Of a stretch of DNA of 64,000 bases, positions 55,418 to 64,000 are shown piece after piece. Numbering within the stretch: position 1 is the first letter of the stretch; every line of letters begins with the position of its first letter. The notes below the pieces were generated by a model. The model saw only the letters and a list, made by a program, of their open reading frames with translations. It did not search any database and was not told where the DNA came from. The DNA is from Brachyspira hampsonii. GTDB lineage: Bacteria; Spirochaetota; Brachyspiria; Brachyspirales; Brachyspiraceae. The stretch spans positions 248,001-312,000 of the forward strand of contig NZ_CP019914.1 of assembly GCF_002214805.1 (NCBI RefSeq), written 5' to 3'. Made by a program: the position numbers and the translations under genes.

Positions 55418-56275
55418 ATGTTAAAAAAAGGTATAAATGTTTGGGCTTTTCCTGGAGGAACTCCTTATAAAGATATGTTCACAATTGCAAAAGATGCAGG
55501 TTTTGAAGGAATCGAATTAAGTCTTACAGAAGATGGACCTTTAGGATTAAAGAGTTCAGAAAAAGATATATTAGAAGTAAAAAAAATGGCTAATGATATG
55601 GGACTTCAAATTCATAGTTTTGCTTCTGATTTAGCTTGGGGCAATCCTCTTACATCTGAAAATGAAAAAATTAGAGAAAATGGCGTTAATAATATAAAAA
55701 GACAAATAGAAGTAGCTTCTATACTTGGTGCTGATACTATTCTTTTGGTACCCGGTTATGTAGGAGTTGATTTCATACCGGACAGCGAAGTTATTTATTA
55801 TGAAGATGCTTATAAAAGAGCTAAAGAATGCATTTCTAAAACTGTAGAAACTGCTGAAAAATTTAAAGTTGCTATAGGGATAGAAAATGTTTGGAATAAA
55901 TTCTTAATTTCTGCTATGGAAATGAAAAACTTTATAGATGAATTCAAAAGCGATTATGTAGGTTCATATTTTGATGTAGGTAATGTAATTTATATGGGTT
56001 ATCCTGAACAATGGATAAAAGTTCTTGGAAAAAGAATTAAAAAAGTACATTTCAAAGATTATAGAAGAGCTGTAGGCACTTTAGACGGATTTGTTGATTT
56101 ACTTGCAGGAGATGTTAACTATCCTGATGTTGTTGCTGCTTTAAATGAAATTGGATATGACAGTTTCTGTACTGCTGAAATGATTCCGCCTTATAAATAT
56201 TACCCATATCAGATAATATACAATACTTCTGCTTCTATGGATGCTATTCTTGGAAGAAAGAAATTCCCTTGCTGA
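55418..56275 (+). CDS. Sugar phosphate isomerase/epimerase (AP endonuclease 2 family)
   Basis: 285-residue TIM-barrel protein of the IolE/IolI/hexulose-epimerase group. Metal and substrate positions are visible in GFEGIELSLTEDGP, GIENVWNKFL, GSYFDVGNVIYMGYP and KVHFKDYRR, with a late CTAEMIPP strand that supplies the last glutamate. GGAGG precedes the ATG. It is the first gene of a three-gene unit with two Gfo/Idh/MocA dehydrogenases, divergent from the importer. Together they suggest oxidation and epimerisation of an imported sugar or cyclitol. Confidence 0.87.
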   Translation: MLKKGINVWAFPGGTPYKDMFTIAKDAGFEGIELSLTEDGPLGLKSSEKDILEVKKMANDMGLQIHSFASDLAWGNPLTSENEKIRENGVNNIKRQIEVASILGADTILLVPGYVGVDFIPDSEVIYYEDAYKRAKECISKTVETAEKFKVAIGIENVWNKFLISAMEMKNFIDEFKSDYVGSYFDVGNVIYMGYPEQWIKVLGKRIKKVHFKDYRRAVGTLDGFVDLLAGDVNYPDVVAALNEIGYDSFCTAEMIPPYKYYPYQIIYNTSASMDAILGRKKFPC

Positions 56276-56306
56276 TTGTTTTAATTATAAAAATTAGGAG
56301 AAGTTC

Positions 56307-57296
56307 ATGGTAGCTATAATTGGCGGAGGATTTATAAGTAATATACATGCTCAATGTTATAAAAATCTAGATGTACAAATAGAGGCTATTGCTGATATAA
56401 GCGAAGAAGTAAGAAACAATTTTGCATCTAAATTTAACTGTAAAGCTTATGAATCTGCTGAAAAAATGCTTGAAGAAATATCTGATAAAATAGAAATAGT
56501 AGATATATGTGCACCAACTTTTTTACATGAAGAAATGATTGAACTTGCATATAAATATAACAAACATATTATATGCGAAAAACCTCTATCTATTCATTTA
56601 AATAAAGTTGATGAGATAATATCTAAATTTAAAAATTCTGACAAATATTTAATGACAGCACAGGTAATAAGGTTTTGGCCTGAATATGTAAAAATTAAAG
56701 AATGGATAGATAATGGAACATTAGGAAATATAAAATTAGTATCTGCCAAAAGATTAGCTCAGCATCCGAAAAGTAAATGGTTTTATGATCCTTCTAAAAG
56801 CGGAGGCGGTATATTTGAGCTTCATATACATGATACAGATTTTTTATGCTATTTATTTGGAGATGTAAAAGAAGTATATGCCAACGGATCTCAAGATGAA
56901 AATAAATCTTGGGATTTTATAAACAGTTCTATAAAATTCAAAAACGGTGTGAGTGCGGTTTCGCAAGGAGCTTTCGGAATTACTGAAAATTATCCATTCA
57001 CTGCTAATTTTAAAGTAATAGGAGATAAAGGAACTGCTGAATTCAATCTTTCTGCCGGCGTTAATCTTGACAGCGGAAGTACAAACAGTTTGACACTCTA
57101 TAGAAATGGACATGAACCTATTGTAGAAAATGTCGGAAATAGAGATGCTTATGAAATAGAATTAGAATATTTTATTAACTGTGTGAAAAATAAAACTTAT
57201 CCTGATACTGTTAATTTGGATTCTATTAGAAAATCTATAGAAACGACTATTAATCTAATAAAATCTTTAGAAACTGGAAATGTTATAAAATATTGA
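56307..57296 (+). CDS. Gfo/Idh/MocA-family NAD(P)-dependent dehydrogenase 1
   Basis: 329 residues. The Rossmann domain has IGGGFISNIHAQCY near the N-terminus and the hallmark ICEKPLSIH at about 93-101, whose lysine is catalytic. The substrate domain carries SGGGIFELHIHDTDFLCYLFG, with the conserved H-x-x-D pair. It oxidises or reduces a sugar or inositol. It is clearly paralogous to the next gene; the two probably act in sequence or as a mixed oligomer. AGGAG precedes the ATG, 31 bases after the isomerase gene. Confidence 0.9.
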   Translation: MVAIIGGGFISNIHAQCYKNLDVQIEAIADISEEVRNNFASKFNCKAYESAEKMLEEISDKIEIVDICAPTFLHEEMIELAYKYNKHIICEKPLSIHLNKVDEIISKFKNSDKYLMTAQVIRFWPEYVKIKEWIDNGTLGNIKLVSAKRLAQHPKSKWFYDPSKSGGGIFELHIHDTDFLCYLFGDVKEVYANGSQDENKSWDFINSSIKFKNGVSAVSQGAFGITENYPFTANFKVIGDKGTAEFNLSAGVNLDSGSTNSLTLYRNGHEPIVENVGNRDAYEIELEYFINCVKNKTYPDTVNLDSIRKSIETTINLIKSLETGNVIKY

Positions 57297-57319
57297 TAAT
57301 CTTTATTAAGGAGTAAAAA

Positions 57320-58321
57320 ATGGTAAAAGTGGCAATAGTAGGCGGCGGTTTTATGGGTACAACTCATGCCAAAGGATATAAAAATATTGGTGTAGAAATT
57401 GTTGCTATTGCTGATATAGATAAAAAAGCAAAAGAAGACTTTATGAAAACTTATAATTGTAAAGGATTCGATACTGCTCAAAGTATGATGGAAGCAATAC
57501 ATTCTGAAATAGATTTTCTAGATGTATGCATACCAACTTATCAGCATGAAGAAATGGTTTTACTTGCAGCTAAATATAATAAGCATGTATTAAGTGAAAA
57601 GCCATTTGCTTTGACTTTAGAAGCTATAGACAATATGCTTGACGCTGCTCAAAAAGCTAACAGCATATTTATGATAGGACAGGTACTGCATTTCTGGCCT
57701 GAATATGCTAAAATTAAAGAATGGGTTGATCAAGGCATATTCGGAGAAATTAAATTAGCTACTGCGGTAAGACTTGGTCAGCACCCTGTAAGCGAATGGT
57801 ATGGAGATCCGAAAAAAAGCGGAGGCGGTATATATGACTTGCATGTACATGATATAGATTTCTTATGCTATTTATTTGGAGATGTAAAAGAAGTATATGC
57901 TACAGGAAAAAAAGCTAGAAAAGATTCTTGGAATTTTGTTGACAGTACATTGAGATTCAAAAATGGTGTAAATGCAACTGCTCAGGCGGCTTTCGGTATT
58001 ACTGATAATTATCCTTTCTCTATGAATTTAAGAATAGTAGGAGAAAAAGCTACAGCTGAATTTTCATTCTCAGCAGGATTTAATTTAGAAGATATAGCTT
58101 CTGCAAGAAATTCTTTAATTTTATATAGAAACGGAGAACAGCCTCATCAGGAACCACCAAGCACAAGAGACCCTTATGAAATAGAAGTAGAATATTTTGC
58201 AAATTGCGTTAAAGAAGGCAAGCAGCCTGAAATTGTAAAACCTAAAGAAGTAAAAAAATCTATACAAGCTATTTTAGCTTTGATTAAATCATTAGAAACA
58301 GGTCAGGTAGTTAAAATATAA
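57320..58321 (+). CDS. Gfo/Idh/MocA-family NAD(P)-dependent dehydrogenase 2
   Basis: 333 residues, a tandem paralogue of the preceding protein. VGGGFMGTTHAKGY binds the dinucleotide, LSEKPFALT holds the catalytic lysine, and SGGGIYDLHVHDIDFLCYLFGDVKEVYA is nearly identical to its neighbour. AAGGAG precedes the ATG, 23 bases after dehydrogenase 1. A strong bidirectional terminator follows. The substrate cannot be deduced. Confidence 0.9.
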   Translation: MVKVAIVGGGFMGTTHAKGYKNIGVEIVAIADIDKKAKEDFMKTYNCKGFDTAQSMMEAIHSEIDFLDVCIPTYQHEEMVLLAAKYNKHVLSEKPFALTLEAIDNMLDAAQKANSIFMIGQVLHFWPEYAKIKEWVDQGIFGEIKLATAVRLGQHPVSEWYGDPKKSGGGIYDLHVHDIDFLCYLFGDVKEVYATGKKARKDSWNFVDSTLRFKNGVNATAQAAFGITDNYPFSMNLRIVGEKATAEFSFSAGFNLEDIASARNSLILYRNGEQPHQEPPSTRDPYEIEVEYFANCVKEGKQPEIVKPKEVKKSIQAILALIKSLETGQVVKI

Positions 58322-58337
58322 TATCTGATTTTAATAA

Positions 58338-58372
58338 AAAATAGGGGCTTTACAATAAAGTCCCTATTTTAT
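58338..58372. terminator. Bidirectional terminator
   Basis: A stem of about 14 bp (58338-58351 with 58357-58370, one G-U pair) between dehydrogenase 2 and the four-IIB gene, with T runs in both directions. Confidence 0.87.
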
Positions 58373-58379
58373 TTTTTAT

Positions 58380-59381
58380 TTATATTACAAATTTTTTAAA
58401 TTCATTTGCAAGTTCATTAGCATTAGTGCCAACAACTATATGAATCTCATTATCATTTATCTTTTCAACAGCCGGAAAATATTTCTTTATACTTTCAATA
58501 TCAACTTTATTAATATCTTTTATTTCTAGTCTTAATCTAGTGGCACAATTACTTACTTTAGTTATATTTTCTATTCCGCCGACTAATGGAAGAAGCAATG
58601 CTGTTTTTACACTTTGGCTTTCTAATAGTTTTTCTAAATCCTTAGCAAGCTCGCTTACAGAAGTTCCGACTATTATATGCAATTCTGTATCACTTATCTT
58701 TTGCACAGCAGGATAATATTTTTTTATCTCTTCAATATTTGCTTTATTAACATCTTTTAAAGTAAGCCTTAATCTAGTAGCACAATTATTAACTTTTAAT
58801 ATATTATCTATTCCTCCAAGCAAAGGAATAAGCATTAATGCATCATTAGCATAAGTCATATTTTGATTATTAGTTTCATAAGAAGTAAGCAACTTTTCTA
58901 AATCCTCAGCAAGATCCCTTACAGAAGTTCCGACTATTATATGCACTTCTTTATCGCTTATCTTTTGTACTGCAGGATAATATTTTTTTATCTCCTCAGC
59001 ATTAACCTTATCAGCATCTTTAACCTCAAGTCTTAATCTAGTAGCACAATTATTTACTTTCACTATATTTTCTCTGCCTCCAATCAAAGGAAGAAGAGTC
59101 ATAGCCATATTAGAAGGATCATCATCAAAAGCTAATATTCTCTCTAAAGATTCAGCTAGTTCGCTGGCATTTGTACCAACTATAATATGTACTTCTGTAT
59201 TACTTATTTTCTGCACTGCAGGATAATATTTTTTTATATCTTCAGCATTTACTTTATCAGCATCTTTAACCTCAAGTCTTAATCTAGTAGCACAATTATT
59301 TACTTTTACTATATTTTCTCTTCCGCCAAGTAAATTCATAGGAAGTATAAACTTTATATCTTTTTTATTTGAATGCATCAT
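58380..59381 (-). CDS. Stand-alone protein of four tandem PTS IIB domains (glucose family)
   Basis: 333 residues composed almost only of four IIB (EIIB-Glc/NagE type) domains of about 75 residues. Each has a phosphocysteine in N-x-C-ATRLRL: C30, C112, C200 and C279. Each also keeps the downstream KKY[YF]PAV[QE]KI and HI[IV]VGT strands. Units 1 and 2 are almost identical over 55 residues (a recent duplication); units 3 and 4 are more diverged. There is no IIC, IIA or membrane segment, so it is cytosolic. Each unit could accept phosphate from the nearby IIA. It lies downstream of the NagE-like permease gene but behind a terminator, so it has its own transcript. AGAGG precedes the ATG. I know no named family with this architecture. 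Confidence 0.9.
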   Translation of the reverse strand: MMHSNKKDIKFILPMNLLGGRENIVKVNNCATRLRLEVKDADKVNAEDIKKYYPAVQKISNTEVHIIVGTNASELAESLERILAFDDDPSNMAMTLLPLIGGRENIVKVNNCATRLRLEVKDADKVNAEEIKKYYPAVQKISDKEVHIIVGTSVRDLAEDLEKLLTSYETNNQNMTYANDALMLIPLLGGIDNILKVNNCATRLRLTLKDVNKANIEEIKKYYPAVQKISDTELHIIVGTSVSELAKDLEKLLESQSVKTALLLPLVGGIENITKVSNCATRLRLEIKDINKVDIESIKKYFPAVEKINDNEIHIVVGTNANELANEFKKFVI

Positions 59382-59440
59382 TAAACCTCTATAATTATAA
59401 TATATAATACTAACACAATATTTATTTTATTTCTAGTAAT

Positions 59441-59474
59441 AAAAAAGGCCTGCAATAATAAAATACTGCAAGCC
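59441..59474 (-). terminator. Terminator of the IIC-IIB permease gene
   Basis: Stem AGGCTTGCA/TGCAGGCCT on the minus strand (59466-59474 with 59446-59454, one G-U pair) followed by six T residues. It separates the permease gene from the four-IIB gene. Confidence 0.82.
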
Positions 59475-59496
59475 TCATATCAATCAATAAATTAAA

Positions 59497-60957
59497 TTAT
59501 TTATTAACTAATTTTTTAAACTCATCTGCCAAGAATTGAACATCAGTACCTACTATAACCTGCACAGAAGTTTTTCCCGGTTTTAATACTCCAGGGAAAG
59601 ATTTCTTAATTTCAGCATCTTTTATTATACTATTATCTTTTACTTCTAATCTCAATCTTGTAGCACAGTTATCAACATTAACTATATTCTCAACACCGCC
59701 TAATAGAGGAAGCAAAAGAATAGCTTTATCAGCATAAGATTTATTAGAAACACCTAAACTTACACCAGCATCAGAATCATCATCTTCTCTTCCAGGAGTT
59801 TTCAAATCAAATTTTCTAATAGCAAAATCGAATATAACAAAATATAATACAAAGAATACTAAACCTTGTACTACCAACATATACCAATTAACAGCTAACG
59901 GATTTCTAGTAGAAAGAACTAAATCTATAAAACCAGCAGAGAATCCGAAACCAGCCATCCATTTCATACTAGCAGCAATAATCAATGATATACAAGTTAA
60001 TGCAGCATGTACTAAATATAAAACAGGAGCAACAAACATAAATGAGAATTCTATAGGTTCTGTAACACCTGTAAAAAAGCTGGCAAAAGCAGCTGCTAAC
60101 ATTATAGATCTGATATTAGCTCTGTTTTCAGGCTTAGCATTTTTAATGAATGCCAAACAAGCACCTACTAATCCGAACATCATAATAGGGAAGAATCCTG
60201 CCTGATACATACCTGTTTGTCCTATAATAGCTTTTCCTGCATCTATAGAAGCCTGACCGCCTAAGAAATTAGGTATATCATTAATACCGGCAACATCAAA
60301 CCAGAATACAGAGTTAAGAGCATGGTGCAAACCAACAGGGATTAATAATCTATTAAAGAAACCATAAATACCTGCTCCTATAGGACCAAGACCTATTATA
60401 GCTTCACCAAATCCTACTAAAGCTCCGTAAACAACAGGCCAAATAAGCATTAAAATAAAAGAAACAACCATCATAACTACAGAAGTTACTATAGGTACAA
60501 ATCTTCTTCCGCTGAAGAATGCTAAAAATTTAGGAAGTTCTACATTCCAGAATTTATTATATAAAGCACCCGCAATAACTCCGCAAAGTATACCTATAAA
60601 TTGGTTATTGATTTTAGCAAAACCAGGAGCTACATCAGCAACATCTTTACTTTGAATCATAGCTACTGTTGCAGGAGCTAAAAGAGTTGTAACAACGAGG
60701 AAAGCAACCAAACCAGCTAGAGCAGCAGCACCATTTCTATCATTAGACATACCGAACGCAACACCAATAGCAAAAAGTATAGGCATATTGTCTATAATAG
60801 AGCCGCCTGCTTTAATGAAAAATGCTGCAACAGGGCTTTGAGCACCCCAGCCATTTGGGTCAATCCAATAACCTATTCCCAAAAGAATAGCTGCAGCTGG
60901 TAATACAGCAACCGGAACCATTAGGGACTTACCTATTCTTTGTAGATAATTAAACAT
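59497..60957 (-). CDS. PTS IIC-IIB permease, glucose superfamily, NagE-like
   Basis: 486 residues. The IIC membrane domain (about 1-385) has NRLLIPVGLHHALNSVFWF, GFFPIMMFGLVGACLAF and TGVTEPIEFSFMFVAPVLYLVHA, and ends in KFDLKTPGRED, the NagE junction sequence. An acidic linker leads to one IIB domain with phosphocysteine C431 (VDNCATRLRL). It imports and phosphorylates a hexose, best guess N-acetylglucosamine. The IIA domain is not fused but encoded divergently at 61185. A consensus-like promoter (61005-61033) and GGAGG precede the ATG. Confidence 0.9.
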   Translation of the reverse strand: MFNYLQRIGKSLMVPVAVLPAAAILLGIGYWIDPNGWGAQSPVAAFFIKAGGSIIDNMPILFAIGVAFGMSNDRNGAAALAGLVAFLVVTTLLAPATVAMIQSKDVADVAPGFAKINNQFIGILCGVIAGALYNKFWNVELPKFLAFFSGRRFVPIVTSVVMMVVSFILMLIWPVVYGALVGFGEAIIGLGPIGAGIYGFFNRLLIPVGLHHALNSVFWFDVAGINDIPNFLGGQASIDAGKAIIGQTGMYQAGFFPIMMFGLVGACLAFIKNAKPENRANIRSIMLAAAFASFFTGVTEPIEFSFMFVAPVLYLVHAALTCISLIIAASMKWMAGFGFSAGFIDLVLSTRNPLAVNWYMLVVQGLVFFVLYFVIFDFAIRKFDLKTPGREDDDSDAGVSLGVSNKSYADKAILLLPLLGGVENIVNVDNCATRLRLEVKDNSIIKDAEIKKSFPGVLKPGKTSVQVIVGTDVQFLADEFKKLVNK

Positions 60958-61004
60958 ATATCCTCCATAAAAATTAAAAAAAAATTATTTTACATATATT
61001 ACAT

Positions 61005-61033
61005 AGTATAATACTTATTTATGATATTATCAA
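61005..61033 (-). promoter_or_regulatory. Promoter of the IIC-IIB permease gene
   Basis: TTGATA (61028-61033), a 17-base spacer and TATACT (61005-61010) on the minus strand. Confidence 0.6.
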
Positions 61034-61114
61034 GTATAACACAATTTATTCATTATCTTTTTACAAGTTTTTGATGCTATGAAGATAAAAATAACCATTA
61101 CAATATTTTTTAGC

Positions 61115-61168
61115 ATAAAGTTATTTACTTTATACTCATTTGTGATAAAATAAAAATAAAGTTATTTA
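61115..61168 (+). promoter_or_regulatory. Promoter and repeated operator-like sites before the IIA gene
   Basis: ATAAAGT-TATTT-ACTTTAT (61115-61133) is a perfect 7-bp inverted repeat overlapping the -35 hexamer TTTACT (61124-61129). The -10 hexamer TAAAAT is at 61146-61151. The 13-base ATAAAGTTATTTA recurs at 61156-61168, across the expected start site. This looks like a repressor-operator arrangement. Confidence 0.5.
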
Positions 61169-61169
61169 G

Positions 61170-61649
<480 letters not shown>

Positions 61650-61673
61650 AAAAATCATATTTAAGTTATTACT

Positions 61674-61701
61674 AGAGGAGTAATAAAAAACTCCTCTTTT
61701 T
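61674..61701. terminator. Bidirectional terminator
   Basis: Stem AGAGGAGT/ACTCCTCT (61674-61681, 61690-61697) with an 8-base loop and flanking A and T runs, between crr and the response-regulator gene. Confidence 0.85.
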
Positions 61702-63049
61702 ATTCTTTATTATCTTTAACATTTTCTTTTAATTTTCTATAAAGAGTGGCTCTTTCAATTCCAAGTATTTTCGCAACTTGAGCCTTATTAAAATTATTAT
61801 TGCTAAGCAAATGATTAATATACATTCTTTCAAGTTCATCTAATGTAACATCATTTTCAACTACAAAATTGCTGCTGCTATTTTTCAAAGCCCAATCCGG
61901 TATATTGCTCTCATCAATTTTTCCGTCTTTACACATAACAACCATAGTTTCTATTGTGTTTCTAAGCTCTCTTACATTTCCTTCCCATTGCAATGAAGAT
62001 AATATTTTATAAACTTTCTTATCAACTGATTTTATTTCTATAGAATGTACCTTTGAAAACTCTTTTATAAAATTATCTATCAAAAGCGGTATATCTTCCC
62101 TTCTCTCTCTAAGAGGAGGCATTTCTATTTTTATAACATTAAGTCTGTAATATAAATCCTCTCTAAACTTACCCTCTTTTATCTCCTCTGATAATTTTTT
62201 ATTTGTAGCAGCAATTACTCTAATATCAACTTCAATAGGAGTATTAGAACCTACCCTTTCTATAACTCTTTCCTCTAATACCCTCAATAATTTAACTTGT
62301 ACAATCTGATTAATCTCACCTATTTCATCTAAAAATATAGTGCCTTTATTAGCCGCTTCAAATCTACCGATTTTTCTGTCAATAGCCCCTGTAAAAGAAC
62401 CCTTTTCATGTCCGAATAATTCGCTTTCCAAAACACCCTCTGAAAGTGCCGCACAGTTTACGGTTATATAAGGCTGTTTAGCTCTGTCTGATATTTTATG
62501 AATTGCATTAGCAACTAATTCCTTACCTGTTCCGCTCTCGCCTTCTATCAATACAGTAGCTTTAGTTCTTGCCACCTGCTTTACTGCCTCATAAACTTTT
62601 AATATCTTAGGACTATGCCCTATCATACCGTAAAAACTTTCATGATAATCCACTCTGCTTTCAAGAGTTTCATTAGTTTTCTTAATATTTTTACTTTCTA
62701 AAGCCCTAGCTATGATAAGAAGCATTTTATCAAGATTAAAAGGCTTTGTCATAAAATCATAAGCACCAAGCCTCATCATCTCAACTGCGGTTTCAACATT
62801 TCCATGCCCCGTTAATACTATAACAGGTATATGCTTATCAAAATCTAAAATATCTTTTAAAAATTCTTCTCCTGTTTTTTCAGGCATTTTTAAATCAGTT
62901 ATAACTAAATCTATACCGCCCTTATAAACAATTTCTATACCCTTCTCACCGTTTTCAGCTGTTACAACTTCATAACCTTCAAATTCTAATGATTTTTTAA
63001 TACCATCTCTTATATTTTTCTCATCATCTATTACTAATATCTTAGGCAT
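61700..63049 (-). CDS. NtrC-family sigma-54-dependent response regulator
   Basis: 449 residues: a receiver domain (D52 phosphorylation site in VITDLKMPEKT; DDE near residue 9), an AAA+ domain with Walker A GESGTGKE, a sigma-54-contact loop reading GSFTGA (usual form GAFTGA), and Walker B GTIFLDEIGE. A Fis-type helix-turn-helix at the C-terminus contains NNFNKAQVAKILGIERATLYRKLKE. It activates RpoN promoters when phosphorylated. The kinase gene is 3 bases upstream. The signal is not known. Targets could include the sigma-54 promoter before clpB in this window, but that link is untested. Confidence 0.94.
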   Translation of the reverse strand: MPKILVIDDEKNIRDGIKKSLEFEGYEVVTAENGEKGIEIVYKGGIDLVITDLKMPEKTGEEFLKDILDFDKHIPVIVLTGHGNVETAVEMMRLGAYDFMTKPFNLDKMLLIIARALESKNIKKTNETLESRVDYHESFYGMIGHSPKILKVYEAVKQVARTKATVLIEGESGTGKELVANAIHKISDRAKQPYITVNCAALSEGVLESELFGHEKGSFTGAIDRKIGRFEAANKGTIFLDEIGEINQIVQVKLLRVLEERVIERVGSNTPIEVDIRVIAATNKKLSEEIKEGKFREDLYYRLNVIKIEMPPLRERREDIPLLIDNFIKEFSKVHSIEIKSVDKKVYKILSSLQWEGNVRELRNTIETMVVMCKDGKIDESNIPDWALKNSSSNFVVENDVTLDELERMYINHLLSNNNFNKAQVAKILGIERATLYRKLKENVKDNKE

Positions 63050-63052
63050 AAT

Positions 63053-64000
63053 TTATAAATCCGTTTTTAAAAATTTTTGATTTTCCTGCTGTAAAGGCAG
63101 CTTTATAATAAACTCACTCCCCTTCCCATATTCGCTTTCTATAGTTACATTTCCATTATGTGCTTCTATTATGCGAACTACATTTGTAAGTCCGAGTCCT
63201 GTACCATGTCTTTTAGTGGTAAAATAAGGCTCAAATATTTTTCCAAGATCTTCTTCTTTTATTCCAATACCAGTGTCTTTTATGCTTATTACCGCATAAT
63301 TATCAATAGTTTTAAGCTTTATAAAAATCTCTTTTTTCTTATCATCTGCATTATCACCCATAGCATCTATAGCATTTTGTATTATGTTAATTAAAGACTG
63401 CTTTATGTATTTCTCATCTAATTTTAATATGAGATTATCTTTATCAAATTTTATATCAATATTAACATTATTTTTTTCTATTTCATACTTTAAAAAAGCA
63501 ACTGTAGATAAAATAACTTCATTAATATTCACATCCTCAATATTAATCTCCAATTTTCGTACAGAAAACAAAAATGAATTAATAGTCTCTTCAAGTCTGC
63601 CTATCTCTTCTTTAATAATATCAGAATACTCTTTAAAATCCTTATAGCATTGGCATTCATTATCCATATTCTTTTTTATTATCTTATCTATAAGCTGTAC
63701 ATATATAGAAATAGAACCAAGAGGATTTTTTATTTCATGAGCAACTCCTGCGGCAAGTGTTGTAAGAGAAGCTAATTGTTCTGCTCTTTTAAGTTTCTGC
63801 GTACTCTCATAAGTTTTAGTTATATCCGATGCTTTTATAAGAGTACCTATAATTCTTCCGCTGTCTCCTATAGGAAGTATATCAATTTGAAGTATTCTTT
63901 CATTATCATTATCTTTTAATAATTTAGTTTCGCTGTCATTATTATTGATAAGCTCAAATATAGTTTTTAATATATCATTAGAATTAATATATTTTGAAAT
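63053..64000 (-). CDS. Sensor histidine kinase, NtrB/AtoS-like (N-terminus cut by window)
   Basis: The gene runs off the right edge; 315 residues are visible and remain open to base 64000. The visible part begins in a PAS-like domain (RILQIDILPIGDSGRIIGTLI). It continues with the DHp helix carrying the phospho-acceptor His (AAGVAHEIKNPLGSISIYV, at about 63760-63710) and the ATPase domain with its N box (NIIQNAIDAMGD), G1 box DTGIGIKEEDLGKIFEPY and G2 GTGLGL. An apparent ATG at 63667 is internal. It is translated just before its NtrC-type partner. Confidence 0.93.
   Translation of the reverse strand: MSKYINSNDILKTIFELINNNDSETKLLKDNDNERILQIDILPIGDSGRIIGTLIKASDITKTYESTQKLKRAEQLASLTTLAAGVAHEIKNPLGSISIYVQLIDKIIKKNMDNECQCYKDFKEYSDIIKEEIGRLEETINSFLFSVRKLEINIEDVNINEVILSTVAFLKYEIEKNNVNIDIKFDKDNLILKLDEKYIKQSLINIIQNAIDAMGDNADDKKKEIFIKLKTIDNYAVISIKDTGIGIKEEDLGKIFEPYFTTKRHGTGLGLTNVVRIIEAHNGNVTIESEYGKGSEFIIKLPLQQENQKFLKTDL

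Overview
The window is a strongly AT-rich bacterial chromosome segment with short intergenic gaps. It encodes many spirochaete-type lipoproteins (lipoboxes ending in SC or AC), a secreted ankyrin protein, a CheX phosphatase and Rpn-type PD-(D/E)XK nucleases. This combination, with the codon use, points to an intestinal anaerobic spirochaete of the genus Brachyspira. That assignment rests on family knowledge and not on a search. I see no rRNA, tRNA, CRISPR array, prophage or complete insertion sequence.

Layout. 1-3001: DAHP synthase (cut by the window edge) behind a Tyr/Phe-rich leader peptide, then deoD, a GNAT acetyltransferase and msrB. 3140-8929: an AGCS symporter, a 700-base gene-free stretch with degenerate repeats, and two tandem paralogous lipoproteins with beta-propeller-like motifs. 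9249-15627: clpB, with a near-consensus sigma-54 promoter, convergent with dnaE. 15912-20573: a run of cheX, a cell-wall amidase lipoprotein, a CNNM/CBS protein, a CapA-like lipoprotein and a NADAR protein. 20596-25033: two Rpn nucleases flanking an ankyrin protein, then an unknown membrane protein. 25151-27691: a DinG-type helicase fused to a RadC-like JAB domain, divergent from gyrB. 29863-35457: a flavin oxidoreductase, an orphan PTS IIB, an orphan solute-binding protein, nadD, a 5'-nucleotidase and small unknowns. 35587-39801: pepF, a TM2 protein and thrC-thrB. 40020-48597: uppP-ftsK, two lipoproteins, truB, an AroQ-like protein and an M24 peptidase.

48904-58321 is a carbohydrate locus. 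A MalK/MalF/MalG/binding-protein ABC importer and a cytosolic DUF5107-TPR protein lie opposite a sugar isomerase/epimerase and two Gfo/Idh/MocA dehydrogenases. 58380-61649 is a glucose-family PTS set: a NagE-like IIC-IIB permease, a divergent IIA, and a separate protein made of four tandem IIB domains. The window closes with an NtrB/NtrC-like two-component pair; the kinase is cut by the edge.

Most notable are the four-IIB protein, the aromatic leader peptide before aroF, the sigma-54 promoter of clpB, the JAB-DinG fusion, the matched promoters that would give leaderless mRNAs for both Rpn genes, and an AroQ-like protein lacking several catalytic residues.
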